NCBI GenBank assembly: GCA_030590485.1
Contig: JAUUYL010000006.1
Span: 1 to 64,000 of the forward strand
Source of the DNA: Lentisphaerota bacterium
Lineage (GTDB): Bacteria > Verrucomicrobiota > Kiritimatiellia > UBA8416 > JAUUYL01
DNA length: 64,000 nt
Direction of reading: 5' to 3'
The notes under the pieces are model-generated. The model saw only the letters and a program-made list of their open reading frames with translations. It was not told where the DNA came from and did no database searches. The position numbers were made by a program, and so were the translations under genes. Every line of letters starts with the position of its first letter. The first letter of the stretch is position 1. Positions 18,908 through 27,502 of the stretch are shown here, in pieces.

Positions 18908-20464
18908 CTAGGTTAGGAGTTGTTCTTCTTCCGGTTTGTGGAAATGCTTCGCGCGGTGCCATGACTGAACCGACAGGTATACGGCTATAATCAATGTGAG
19001 TAGTATTATTCCGCCGCCGTATATAAATAGTGCTCTTGCTGGGTATGCGCCATCGCCGTAGGGGTTGTTGATGTCACCTCTAATTGCCTGTATCAGAATA
19101 ATTGTGAGTATAACTGGTGTTATGTATTTAATGCATATATCCCAGAGCTTTGACAGGCGCGTGGCGCCGAGGCTGTTGACGTGGTTTCTGGCGACATGTG
19201 CTTTGAGAACCCATCCGACGAAAATGCATTCGAGCAGGCCTCCGGTTACCAGTCCGTATTGATTTATAAAGTGATCGACGATATCCAGTATCGATAGTCC
19301 GGCTCTTGTGGTGAATATTGAGCTTGTGACGAAACCGCAAATACAGAAGACACTGATGGTAGTGCTTCTCTTGCAGGCGAACTTGTCGGTGATAGCGCAT
19401 ACGAATGCTTCGACGAGAGATACGGCGGAAGAGAGGCCGGCGATAAATAAAGTAAGGAAGAAAGCGGCGCCGAAGATCTTGCTGCCGACAGGAAGCTGGT
19501 TGATTGCTTCGGGGTAGACGATAAAAGCCAGGCCAACGCCATCTGCGACGACCTTATCGATAGGTACGCCTTTCTGGAGAGCCATGAAGCCTAGTGTACC
19601 GAATACCGCGAATCCGGCAAAGAATGAATAGGCGCAGTTAGCGAAGGCGGTGATGAGTCCGTTACGGACGATGTCGGTTTTTCGTGGCAGGTAGCTGGCG
19701 TAGGCGATCATTATTCCGAAACCGAGTGAGAGTGTGAAGAATATTTGGCCAAAAGCATTAAGCCAAACGTTCCAGACTTCTGAGTTGTTGAAATGCTTGA
19801 TGATGTTTATCTTGTCCCAGTCGGGTGTGAGGTAGTGTTTGATTCCCATCATAGCGCCATCGAGGGTGAGCGCCCAGCAGACTAGTACGGTTGTCAGTAC
19901 GAGGAGGATGGGCATGAATATCATGCAGGCTTTTTCGATACCGTGATTGATTTCCTTGAAGCATATTGCCCACGTGATGATCCACACAACGGCGCTTGCC
20001 GCAAGTATTTTCAGATTACAGCCCCCAAGATCAAATGGGTCTCCTGAGCTATTGAGGAATGTCTTCTCGAAAAAGGCACCTGTTTCGGTGCCCCAGCTTA
20101 GTTTGAAGGAAAATAGAAAATAGTTAAGACACCAGGCGATTACGATGGAGTAGAAAAGAAGTATTCCGACGGAGGCTACTGTGGGCATCCACCATCCTAC
20201 CCATTCCCATTTTTTATCTATTCGGGCGAATGCAAGTGGAGAAGCACCTTTTTCTCTATGTCCAATAGTGTACTCCAGGATGATCAGCGGGAGGCCAGCT
20301 ATAATGAGGGCAAAGAAGTAGGGGACAAGAAAGGCGCCCCCTCCGTTTTCGTATGCCATGTAGCTAAAGCGCCAGATATTGCCCAGGCCTATTGCGGAGC
20401 CTATTGCGGCGAGTAGAAATCCAAGTTTGCTTCCCCATATTGCGCGGTCAGGCTGTTCGCTCAT
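18908..20464 (-). CDS. Neurotransmitter:sodium symporter family transporter
   Basis: WGSKLGFLLAAIGSAIGLGNIWRFSYMAYENGGGAFLVPYF NSS signature. Confidence 0.93.
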   Translation of the reverse strand: MSEQPDRAIWGSKLGFLLAAIGSAIGLGNIWRFSYMAYENGGGAFLVPYFFALIIAGLPLIILEYTIGHREKGASPLAFARIDKKWEWVGWWMPTVASVGILLFYSIVIAWCLNYFLFSFKLSWGTETGAFFEKTFLNSSGDPFDLGGCNLKILAASAVVWIITWAICFKEINHGIEKACMIFMPILLVLTTVLVCWALTLDGAMMGIKHYLTPDWDKINIIKHFNNSEVWNVWLNAFGQIFFTLSLGFGIMIAYASYLPRKTDIVRNGLITAFANCAYSFFAGFAVFGTLGFMALQKGVPIDKVVADGVGLAFIVYPEAINQLPVGSKIFGAAFFLTLFIAGLSSAVSLVEAFVCAITDKFACKRSTTISVFCICGFVTSSIFTTRAGLSILDIVDHFINQYGLVTGGLLECIFVGWVLKAHVARNHVNSLGATRLSKLWDICIKYITPVILTIILIQAIRGDINNPYGDGAYPARALFIYGGGIILLTLIIAVYLSVQSWHRAKHFHKPEEEQLLT

Positions 20465-20577
20465 TGTTCAGTTCCATTCGTATTTTTGCTGTCGGTCTTG
20501 TCGTACGAGTCGACTATATCGCGCAGGTACACGAGCTCGTTAATAATTTCATCTTTACTTTTGTTTCCCCAATCCAT
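20461..20577 (-). CDS. 38-aa microprotein translationally coupled to the NSS transporter
   Basis: MDWGNKSKDEIINELVYLRDIVDSYDKTDSKNTNGTEQ; ATGA overlap with the transporter start. Confidence 0.5.
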   Translation of the reverse strand: MDWGNKSKDEIINELVYLRDIVDSYDKTDSKNTNGTEQ

Positions 20578-20776
20578 TCGTCGACCTTGCTGTGATGTTG
20601 TGTAATGGGATATGTTATATGAGAGTGTGGTGTCAAGGATGAAGGAGTTGGAGATTTTCTCCTTGCCGATAATGTACAAGAAATTGCCAAGAATTTCCAA
20701 GCCTTTACTTTTGAATTAGTGTATTATCCATAGGTATTGACAAGTGTTGTTGCAAACAAATAGCAGGAGAGGTCGT

Positions 20777-22096
20777 ATGGCGAAGTATTTTCCAGAGATC
20801 AGAGGTAAAATCAAGTATGAGGGGGCGGATTCCAAGAATCCGTTGGCTTTCAAGTATTACAATCCCAGAAAGAAGGTTGGCAGGAAGACGATGGAGCAGC
20901 ATTTGAAATTTGCTGTTGCGTATTGGCATACCTTTAAGGGGACAGGTGCGGACCCGTTTGGTGGTGGTGTTTACGATCGTCCGTGGGATCATGCTTCGAG
21001 CCCTATGGAGCAGGCCGAGAATACTTTGGATGCGGCTTTCGAGTTTATTTCCAAGATGGGCATCAAGTACTATTGTTTCCATGATCGTGATATAGCACCT
21101 GAGGGCGCAACGATTAAGGAGACAAACAAGAATCTCAAGAAAATCATTAACAAGGCTGAGAAACTTCAGAAAGAAACAGGCGTAAAGCTTCTTTGGGGTA
21201 CGGCTAATCTGTTTAGTCATCCACGTTACACAAATGGTGCCGCCACGAATCCTGATCCAAGGGTATTCGCGCAGGCTGCGAGTCAGGTTAAGCGTGCTAT
21301 TGATGCTACTGTTCAGCTTGGTGGTACAGGATATGTGTTCTGGGGTGGAAGGGAAGGTTATGTTTCTCTGATTAACACAAATATGAAGCAGGAACTGGAT
21401 CAGCTTGCCCAGATGTTGCATATGGCTGTTGATTATGCCAAGCGCGCAGGTTTCAAGGGTAAGTTCTTTATTGAGCCCAAGCCAAAAGAGCCGTCGACAC
21501 ATCAGTATGATGTTGATGCGGGGACGGTGCTGGGTTTCTTGACGAAGTATGACCTTCTTGATGATTTTGCTCTAAATATTGAGGCTAACCACGCGACGTT
21601 GGCTGGTCATTCTTTTCAGCATGACTTGCAGGTGGCTTCTGATGCCGGAATGCTTGGAAGTCTGGATATCAATCGTGGTGATCCAACTTTAGGGTGGGAT
21701 ACTGATCAGTTCCCTACGGACATCTATGATGCTGTTTGGGCGATGTACATTATTCAGCAGCAGGGCGGATTGAAGTACGGCGGATTGAACTTTGATGCGA
21801 AGGTCAGGCGTTCATCGTTTGACACTGTTGATCTGTTTCATTCTCACATAGGTGGCATGGATACATTTGCAAAGGGTCTTCTGATTGCTGACAAGATGAT
21901 TAAGGACAAAGCATTGAGTCAGCCTATGGCTGAGAGATACGCTGGTTTCAAGCGTGGCATGGGTAAGAAGATCATGAAGAATGAGCTTACCTTGACCCAG
22001 CTGGAGAAGATGGCGATAGAGCAGGGCGAGCCACCTATGCTCAGTGGCCGCCAGGAAGAGCTGGAAAACATTCTCAACAGTTATATTTTCGGCTAG
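20777..22096 (+). CDS. xylA: Xylose isomerase
   Basis: [65 protein letters not shown]; start MAKYFP after AGGAG. Confidence 0.95.
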   Translation: MAKYFPEIRGKIKYEGADSKNPLAFKYYNPRKKVGRKTMEQHLKFAVAYWHTFKGTGADPFGGGVYDRPWDHASSPMEQAENTLDAAFEFISKMGIKYYCFHDRDIAPEGATIKETNKNLKKIINKAEKLQKETGVKLLWGTANLFSHPRYTNGAATNPDPRVFAQAASQVKRAIDATVQLGGTGYVFWGGREGYVSLINTNMKQELDQLAQMLHMAVDYAKRAGFKGKFFIEPKPKEPSTHQYDVDAGTVLGFLTKYDLLDDFALNIEANHATLAGHSFQHDLQVASDAGMLGSLDINRGDPTLGWDTDQFPTDIYDAVWAMYIIQQQGGLKYGGLNFDAKVRRSSFDTVDLFHSHIGGMDTFAKGLLIADKMIKDKALSQPMAERYAGFKRGMGKKIMKNELTLTQLEKMAIEQGEPPMLSGRQEELENILNSYIFG

Positions 22097-22188
22097 GAGC
22101 CATGTCTAGAGGACATTTGAAAAGGTTTCAGGATGCATGATTGATGGTGAATGGCTGATGGTCTAAATAAATAGCTGGAGATATTGAC

Positions 22189-22370
22189 ATGGAAAGTGAT
22201 GTTGTTGCTCCGGGATTACAATGTTTGGATTGGGTTGTCATCAGTGTGTATTTCTTGGCACTTGTAGCGATTGTCTGGTGGTCTTCGAAAAAACAGGACA
22301 CGACGGCTGACTATTGTAGTTATCCTTGGATTAGTTTTGCTGATGTACCTCTATTTCAGCTTCTGGTTGA
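22189..22370 (+). pseudogene. Internally deleted, frameshifted remnant of an SSS-family (sodium/sugar) symporter
   Basis: N-terminal TM start LDWVVISVYFLALVAIVWWSSKKQDTTADY (frame 1), then C-terminal-type VVILGLVLLMYLYFSFWLS* in the +1-shifted frame; the rest of the transporter is absent. Confidence 0.65.
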
Positions 22371-22596
22371 GTTAGAGTTTTTTGTAAGGGAAAACCTTAC
22401 AAAAAATATCTTGCACGGGGCGAGGTCAGGTGAGATGATACTTTCAAATGGGCATTTGGTTACAGCTTAGTCTGGTCCACCTCCAGAGGCAGCCTCGTCT
22501 ACAAGCAGGACATACGTTGGCACCTGGGTCAGGCTTTCAAACCGGGCCCGTTTTTTTTCTTTCTTGCAATAACGTTTTTGAATTCACCAAGAATAC

Positions 22597-22625
22597 TTGA
22601 CATAAGGAGTATCTAAGGCTAAAAC
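22597..22625 (+). promoter_or_regulatory. Putative sigma70-type promoter of tRNA-Thr
   Basis: TTGACA - 17 nt - TAAAAC, 23 nt upstream of the tRNA. Confidence 0.5.
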
Positions 22626-22647
22626 ATCAGGCGCTTGGAATTTTCAA

Positions 22648-22723
22648 GCCAGCTTAGCTCAGTTGGCAGAGCAAGTGATTTGTAATCACTAGGTCGTCAG
22701 TTCGAATCTGACAGCTGGCTCCA
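22648..22723 (+). tRNA. tRNA-Thr (anticodon UGU), CCA encoded
   Basis: Cloverleaf: GCCAGCT/AGCTGGC acceptor, anticodon stem AGTGA-TTTGTAA-TCACT, T arm GTCAG-TTCGAAT-CTGAC, TCCA end. Confidence 0.95.
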
Positions 22724-22903
22724 TACTCCATTTTATGAGTAAACACTATATGCCCTGTTTTTCTTCTCGAATGACAACCGTTTTCAGGCGCTTGTCGCAA
22801 TCATAAAATTGCTAAATTTGTTTTGATTTCGGTTCTGTATTCCTTTATGGTTATTTTTGTGCGTCTAATATAGCTTAATGTTAACGGTTAACGGGAGTTA
22901 CTG

Positions 22904-23605
22904 ATGAGAAGAATTTTGGTGCCATTCTGCGTTTTGATCTTTCTATTCGCTCTGTTAACCGTGGATGTAACGGCGCAGGTTTCCCGCCTTAAGGGCACGG
23001 CATCGAGAAAGAGAGCTGTTGCTGCAGGCGAAGAGTCCCCTGTCGTCGCAATCGATAAGATTTATGGTGTAGGGAATCGGACCAAGCTTGACACTCCTAC
23101 TTATAATACCAGCGCGGCTCGTGGTATTAATACCCCTAAAAAATGGTCGCGCATTGAAGTGACGTACAAGACGGGCCGAACTAAGGTGGAATGGCTTGAT
23201 TCTTTGACTTTCTCTTACTACGCGTTGGCCAAAAAAATTGACAGGGAAAAGGGAACGCTCTATACATTCTATAAGAAGAATATACATTATGTGAATATTG
23301 AGGCAGGAAAGAGGCAGCTGAATCACAGGAGTCATATTTTTCTCAGACCGGCCGCAGTCAGGCGTAATGGTGAACTTATCGCTGTTGCCGTGGAGATCAG
23401 CCATAAAGGGGTAATCGTAGATACGGCTGTAGAGTACGCGTCCGGAGCCGCTGCCAAGTTGCCGAAATCGGAAAAGGGTAAATGGTGGAAGAATTCTGTA
23501 ATCACAGAAAGCAAGATAACTACGACGGACACGAGTTCTCTGCTGGATCGATCGCAATCACCGTGGGCGTATATTAATATCGATGATTATGAGGTGATTA
23601 AGTAG
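22904..23605 (+). CDS. Amuc_1102-like exported protein of the pilus-like locus
   Basis: Signal peptide; sits directly before PilM in an Amuc_1102-1098-like order. Confidence 0.65.
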   Translation: MRRILVPFCVLIFLFALLTVDVTAQVSRLKGTASRKRAVAAGEESPVVAIDKIYGVGNRTKLDTPTYNTSAARGINTPKKWSRIEVTYKTGRTKVEWLDSLTFSYYALAKKIDREKGTLYTFYKKNIHYVNIEAGKRQLNHRSHIFLRPAAVRRNGELIAVAVEISHKGVIVDTAVEYASGAAAKLPKSEKGKWWKNSVITESKITTTDTSSLLDRSQSPWAYINIDDYEVIK

Positions 23606-25314
23606 TGTTTGAATCAGATAGAGTGATTGCTATTGATATTGGGGCAAGCAAGCTTGTTGTTGCGGAGTTTCTGGCTCCGAAGGGTACGGCTCCTCAATTG
23701 GTCAATTACGGTATCGCTAATCTTGATGCAGATCCTGAGTCCTCGCAGAACTTGTCGGCACTTATAGCCACTGGAACACGAGACTTAATGCGTGAGGCGG
23801 GGATAAAGCACGGCCCGATGTATATGACGGTCTCGGGACAGTCGGTTTTTCCCAGATATGTTAAGCTTCCTCCCGTGACCAGAGATAAGGTCGCTCAGAT
23901 GGTGCAGTATGAAGCTGAGCAGAATGTTCCATTCCCTATCAATGAAGTGGTATGGGATTATCAGCTCATTACGGACACAGATGATGGTGAATTGCATGTA
24001 ATGCTGGTTGCAGCCAAGATTGAAAATGTTTCCCAGTTTACCGATTGCATGGCGGCCGCAGGGTTGGAGCCGGACATTGTAGACGTTGCTCCGATGGCCT
24101 TATACAATTGTGTTCGTTATAACTACCCGGATTTGCCTGGATGCACTATGGTTCTCGACATAGGCGCCAGGTCGTCGAATCTTATTTTCCTTGAAGGCAG
24201 CCGTATCTTCAGTCGCAGTATACCCGTGGCAGGGAATACAATAACGCAAGAACTGATGAAGGAATTCGAGATTTCCTATGAGGAAGCCGAGGCGCTTAAG
24301 ATAGAACATGGTTTCGTTGCTTTTGGCGGCGTATACGCGGGGGCTGATGATGAGGTGGCAGACATGGTCTCAAAACTCATCAGAAATGTTGTGACTCGTC
24401 TGCATGCGGAAGTTAACCGGTCTATAAATTTCTACAGAAGTCAGCAGGGTGGTGAGTCACCATCTGTAGTGTTGTTGACTGGTGGCTCAGCCATCATTCC
24501 TCATCTTGATACTTTCTTCAGGGAAAAGCTTCAGGTCGAGGTAGAACATCTCAATCCTTTTGCCAATATTGTTGTTAACCCTGCGCTTGATGCCGAGAGA
24601 ATCAATCAGGAGTTCAATGTGCTTGGCGAGGTGACTGGGCTGGCCCTCAGAAGAGGCTTGGCATGTCCAGTTGAGATTAATCTCATGCCGCCGGAGATTG
24701 TGGCCAAGAAAGTTTTCCGCAGGCGACAACCATTCTTTGCGGCATCGGTGATAGGCGTGGTTTGTATCATGTTGTGCTGGTGGGTTTATTTTTATCGCAT
24801 GAGTACCGTTCTGAATAACAGAGGGAATGTTGTGGCTCAGGAAATAGCAAGTCTTGATGCTAAGGCCAAGACGCTTGCAACACAGGCTCAGAAGAGGCAG
24901 GTAGCGCAAATTAAGATAGCAACTGTTACGACTGTGATTGATAAGCGAACGCTCTGGAGCGAGATGCTCAACGATATACGCGGGAATCTTCTTGACGGTA
25001 TGTGGGTGACCTCTTTGCGTATGGTTGCGGATAATAAGATGAAAGAGGCTAATCCTGATGTTCAGATAATCGAGATGGAAGGGTCGGGATTTCATGATAA
25101 GCTGCAGAAGGAAGACAAGCCTGATGCTAATGCGATAATGATTTTCAGGGACAAACTCAGGGCCTCAAAATATTTCACGCAAAGAACAGAGATAAAGCAA
25201 TATTCACCTGGTTCATATACCCGAAGATTTAAAATGTGGATTTATATAGGCAAGGATGAATCCGAGCAGGCTGTGGATGATTCGGAAAAGTCCCCTGAGA
25301 AAACCGAAGGTTGA
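23605..25314 (+). CDS. PilM-like protein with PilN-like C-terminal membrane region (Amuc_1101-like)
   Basis: IAIDIGASKLVVAEF, KLPPVTRDKVAQMVQYEAEQNVPFPINEVVWDYQ, VVLLTGGSAIIPHL; C-terminal TM and PilN-like domain. Confidence 0.88.
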   Translation: MFESDRVIAIDIGASKLVVAEFLAPKGTAPQLVNYGIANLDADPESSQNLSALIATGTRDLMREAGIKHGPMYMTVSGQSVFPRYVKLPPVTRDKVAQMVQYEAEQNVPFPINEVVWDYQLITDTDDGELHVMLVAAKIENVSQFTDCMAAAGLEPDIVDVAPMALYNCVRYNYPDLPGCTMVLDIGARSSNLIFLEGSRIFSRSIPVAGNTITQELMKEFEISYEEAEALKIEHGFVAFGGVYAGADDEVADMVSKLIRNVVTRLHAEVNRSINFYRSQQGGESPSVVLLTGGSAIIPHLDTFFREKLQVEVEHLNPFANIVVNPALDAERINQEFNVLGEVTGLALRRGLACPVEINLMPPEIVAKKVFRRRQPFFAASVIGVVCIMLCWWVYFYRMSTVLNNRGNVVAQEIASLDAKAKTLATQAQKRQVAQIKIATVTTVIDKRTLWSEMLNDIRGNLLDGMWVTSLRMVADNKMKEANPDVQIIEMEGSGFHDKLQKEDKPDANAIMIFRDKLRASKYFTQRTEIKQYSPGSYTRRFKMWIYIGKDESEQAVDDSEKSPEKTEG

Positions 25315-25325
25315 TTTAATTTGTC

Positions 25326-26426
25326 ATGAGCAAGAAAATAATAATAATAATAGCGGCTTCCGTGGCAGTGCTGGTGTTGCTTGTGTTTGCAGGGTATAAA
25401 CTTTATGTGGGAGTTAGTGCTTTCGCAGAGGCGGAAAAGAACCTGCAGTCTTCATTGCTGCGCCTCAACAGATATTACGCAGGCAACCCGTTTCCATCTC
25501 AGGAGAATATTGGTAAAGAGTCCGCCAATCTTAAGACGCTTGATGATTGGTTTGTCACGCTTGTTGAAGGAATACGCAATGGGCAGTTGCAGGAAAGTCA
25601 CGAGCGAAGACCGTCTAAGTTTATTGATACGTTGACAGAGAAGCGCAATGAGATAAAGGCACTTGCGGGTAATGTGCGTCCTGCGGTTCTGTTGGCTGCG
25701 GATTTCGCCGTTGGATTTAAGAAATACAATTCTGGCGATCTGCCTGACCCTAAGTATGTTCCCCGGCTGACTCAGCAGCTTACTGTAATGGATTCAGTTT
25801 GCAGGATAATGATAGAGTCCGGTGTTCGTGAGATATTTGCTATGCAGAGAGAGAATATCGAAGCTACGTCAGGACGCGGAGTAGCCAGGGGTCGTAGTGG
25901 CGGGAGCAGCGGCAGGAGCGCAAGAAGACCTAGGCCTGAAGATGGGGCGACTGTACGGAGTTCGGTTTTTGCCGATGATATGAAGGCGAGCAAGGCAAAT
26001 CCTGATGCTGGAATCATTGCAAAAGGCAAGCTGTTTACTAAATTCCATTTTTGTTATTTGATTAAAGCTGACGAGACATCGCTGGTGACTTTACTTAACA
26101 GTCTTTCGGAATCACCTATGTTTCTTGTGGTAACCAAAGTTTCTGTACAGAAGGACAAGAATGACATTGTTCTCCCGGAGAAGGAAGAGGAGGGCGAAGC
26201 GAGCGGGGGGCTTACAGGAGGGGCTCTGCTTGCCAGCATGTTGCGTAGGCCAAGTGATGATGCAGGCGAGCGAGAGAGTGAGGTTGCTCCGGATGTGCCA
26301 GCTGCTCCGAAGGTGGATCTTTCGCGAGAGCAGAAAGTTGTTAGTGGACCAGCATTTGAAAAGCTGCTTGATGTTCTTATTGAATTTGATGTTTACCGTT
26401 TTGATAAAACTGAGGTGTCGAAGTGA
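25326..26426 (+). CDS. Amuc_1100-like membrane-anchored pilus-associated protein
   Basis: N-terminal TM, NPFPSQENIG motif, coiled-coil organisation, position between PilM and secretin. Confidence 0.65.
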   Translation: MSKKIIIIIAASVAVLVLLVFAGYKLYVGVSAFAEAEKNLQSSLLRLNRYYAGNPFPSQENIGKESANLKTLDDWFVTLVEGIRNGQLQESHERRPSKFIDTLTEKRNEIKALAGNVRPAVLLAADFAVGFKKYNSGDLPDPKYVPRLTQQLTVMDSVCRIMIESGVREIFAMQRENIEATSGRGVARGRSGGSSGRSARRPRPEDGATVRSSVFADDMKASKANPDAGIIAKGKLFTKFHFCYLIKADETSLVTLLNSLSESPMFLVVTKVSVQKDKNDIVLPEKEEEGEASGGLTGGALLASMLRRPSDDAGERESEVAPDVPAAPKVDLSREQKVVSGPAFEKLLDVLIEFDVYRFDKTEVSK

Positions 26427-27487
26427 TTTTTTTAAGATCCATAATAGCTAACCTTAAAACGCATTATGATAAGCTCATTGCGTTTGTTATCTTGGCTGTA
26501 CTTGTGGCTTCATTGATATATCTGGCGGTACAGCTTGGTCTGATCCAGGGTAGTGACAAGGCGTTCAGGGGAAAGATGAGTGCCTTTACCCCTAAGTTTC
26601 CAAATACAGAGAAAGTTGATACTGCATCCTTTGATGTTGCACGGAAGGTTATTTTTGAACCTTATGTGATTGATGGCGAGGTATGGTCGAATACGCCTTT
26701 ATTTGTGGTTGAGCAGAGGTTCTGGTGTGACTCCTGCGAAAAGCCTGTTGCGTGGGAAGCAAAGAGTTGTCCTTTCTGCGGGTATGAGGTTCCTGAAGAT
26801 CCTGAGGTGCATCCCGGCGGAGATATCGATGGCGACGGCTTAACTTATGCCATTGAGGTTGCAAATCAGATGGATCCGGATGATGCCTCTGATGCAGGTA
26901 TGGACTTTGATAATGACGGCTTTACTAATTACGAAGAGCTGACCGCTGAAATCCCGACTAATCCTCGCGACGAGACTGACAGACCTCCTGATGTTCAAAA
27001 GCTGAAAGTAGATGCCTTGGGAGTCAATCCGTTCAGACTCAGGTTCAAGAGTCATATAAAGACACTTGATGGGTCGTTAAGATTTGGCTTAAACCTCCAG
27101 AAAAAAGGAAAACCGCCAAAGACGTATTTCAAGAAGATTGATGGGGACGTCGAGGGGTTCACCCTTGTGAAATATGAAGAAAAGATCATAGAAGATGTTG
27201 ATACTGGCAAGAAAGATATCTCTGAACTGACCCTTAAAAGAGGCAAAAAAGTGATTGTTTTAGTTAAAGGGCAGGATGTACAACATGATGAGTATCTTGT
27301 GAGGTTCTATTTTGAACCGCAAGACTTAAAAATCGTCAGAGCTGTAGGCTCGACATTTGATTTAAAGGAAATAACGTACAAGGTAATTAGTGTTGACATA
27401 AGCGCGCAGAGTGTAGTAATAATGCGTCTTTCTAATAGTAAAGAACTGACGATTCGGAAGGTGCCAGCGTTGTCTGGATCTAACTAG
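26423..27487 (+). CDS. Amuc_1099-like membrane protein with zinc ribbon and TSP3-like calcium motifs
   Basis: N-terminal TM; CDSCEKPVAWEAKSCPFCGYE zinc ribbon; DIDGDGLTYAIEVANQMDPDDASDAGMDFDNDGFTNYEE. Confidence 0.65.
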   Translation: MIFLRSIIANLKTHYDKLIAFVILAVLVASLIYLAVQLGLIQGSDKAFRGKMSAFTPKFPNTEKVDTASFDVARKVIFEPYVIDGEVWSNTPLFVVEQRFWCDSCEKPVAWEAKSCPFCGYEVPEDPEVHPGGDIDGDGLTYAIEVANQMDPDDASDAGMDFDNDGFTNYEELTAEIPTNPRDETDRPPDVQKLKVDALGVNPFRLRFKSHIKTLDGSLRFGLNLQKKGKPPKTYFKKIDGDVEGFTLVKYEEKIIEDVDTGKKDISELTLKRGKKVIVLVKGQDVQHDEYLVRFYFEPQDLKIVRAVGSTFDLKEITYKVISVDISAQSVVIMRLSNSKELTIRKVPALSGSN

Positions 27488-27502
27488 GGAGTTGTATTTG
27501 GG

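Noticed and set aside
20705-21502. 265-aa minus-strand ORF
   Set aside because: Fully antisense to xylA with no recognisable motif.
22375-22408. TTTTTTGTAAGGGAAAACCTTACAAAAAA as a terminator
   Set aside because: Strong inverted repeat, but the run at the 3' end is A on either strand, so there is no U-tail; kept only as an inverted repeat.
22189-22470. 93-aa ORF as a genuine small membrane protein
   Set aside because: The second half is in the wrong frame for the transporter C-terminus, which reads cleanly in the shifted frame; better explained as a deletion pseudogene.
22411-22560. 4.5S/SRP RNA, 6S RNA or tmRNA identity
   Set aside because: No GGAAG/AGCAG SRP loop, no clear 6S bubble architecture and no tRNA-like tmRNA ends.
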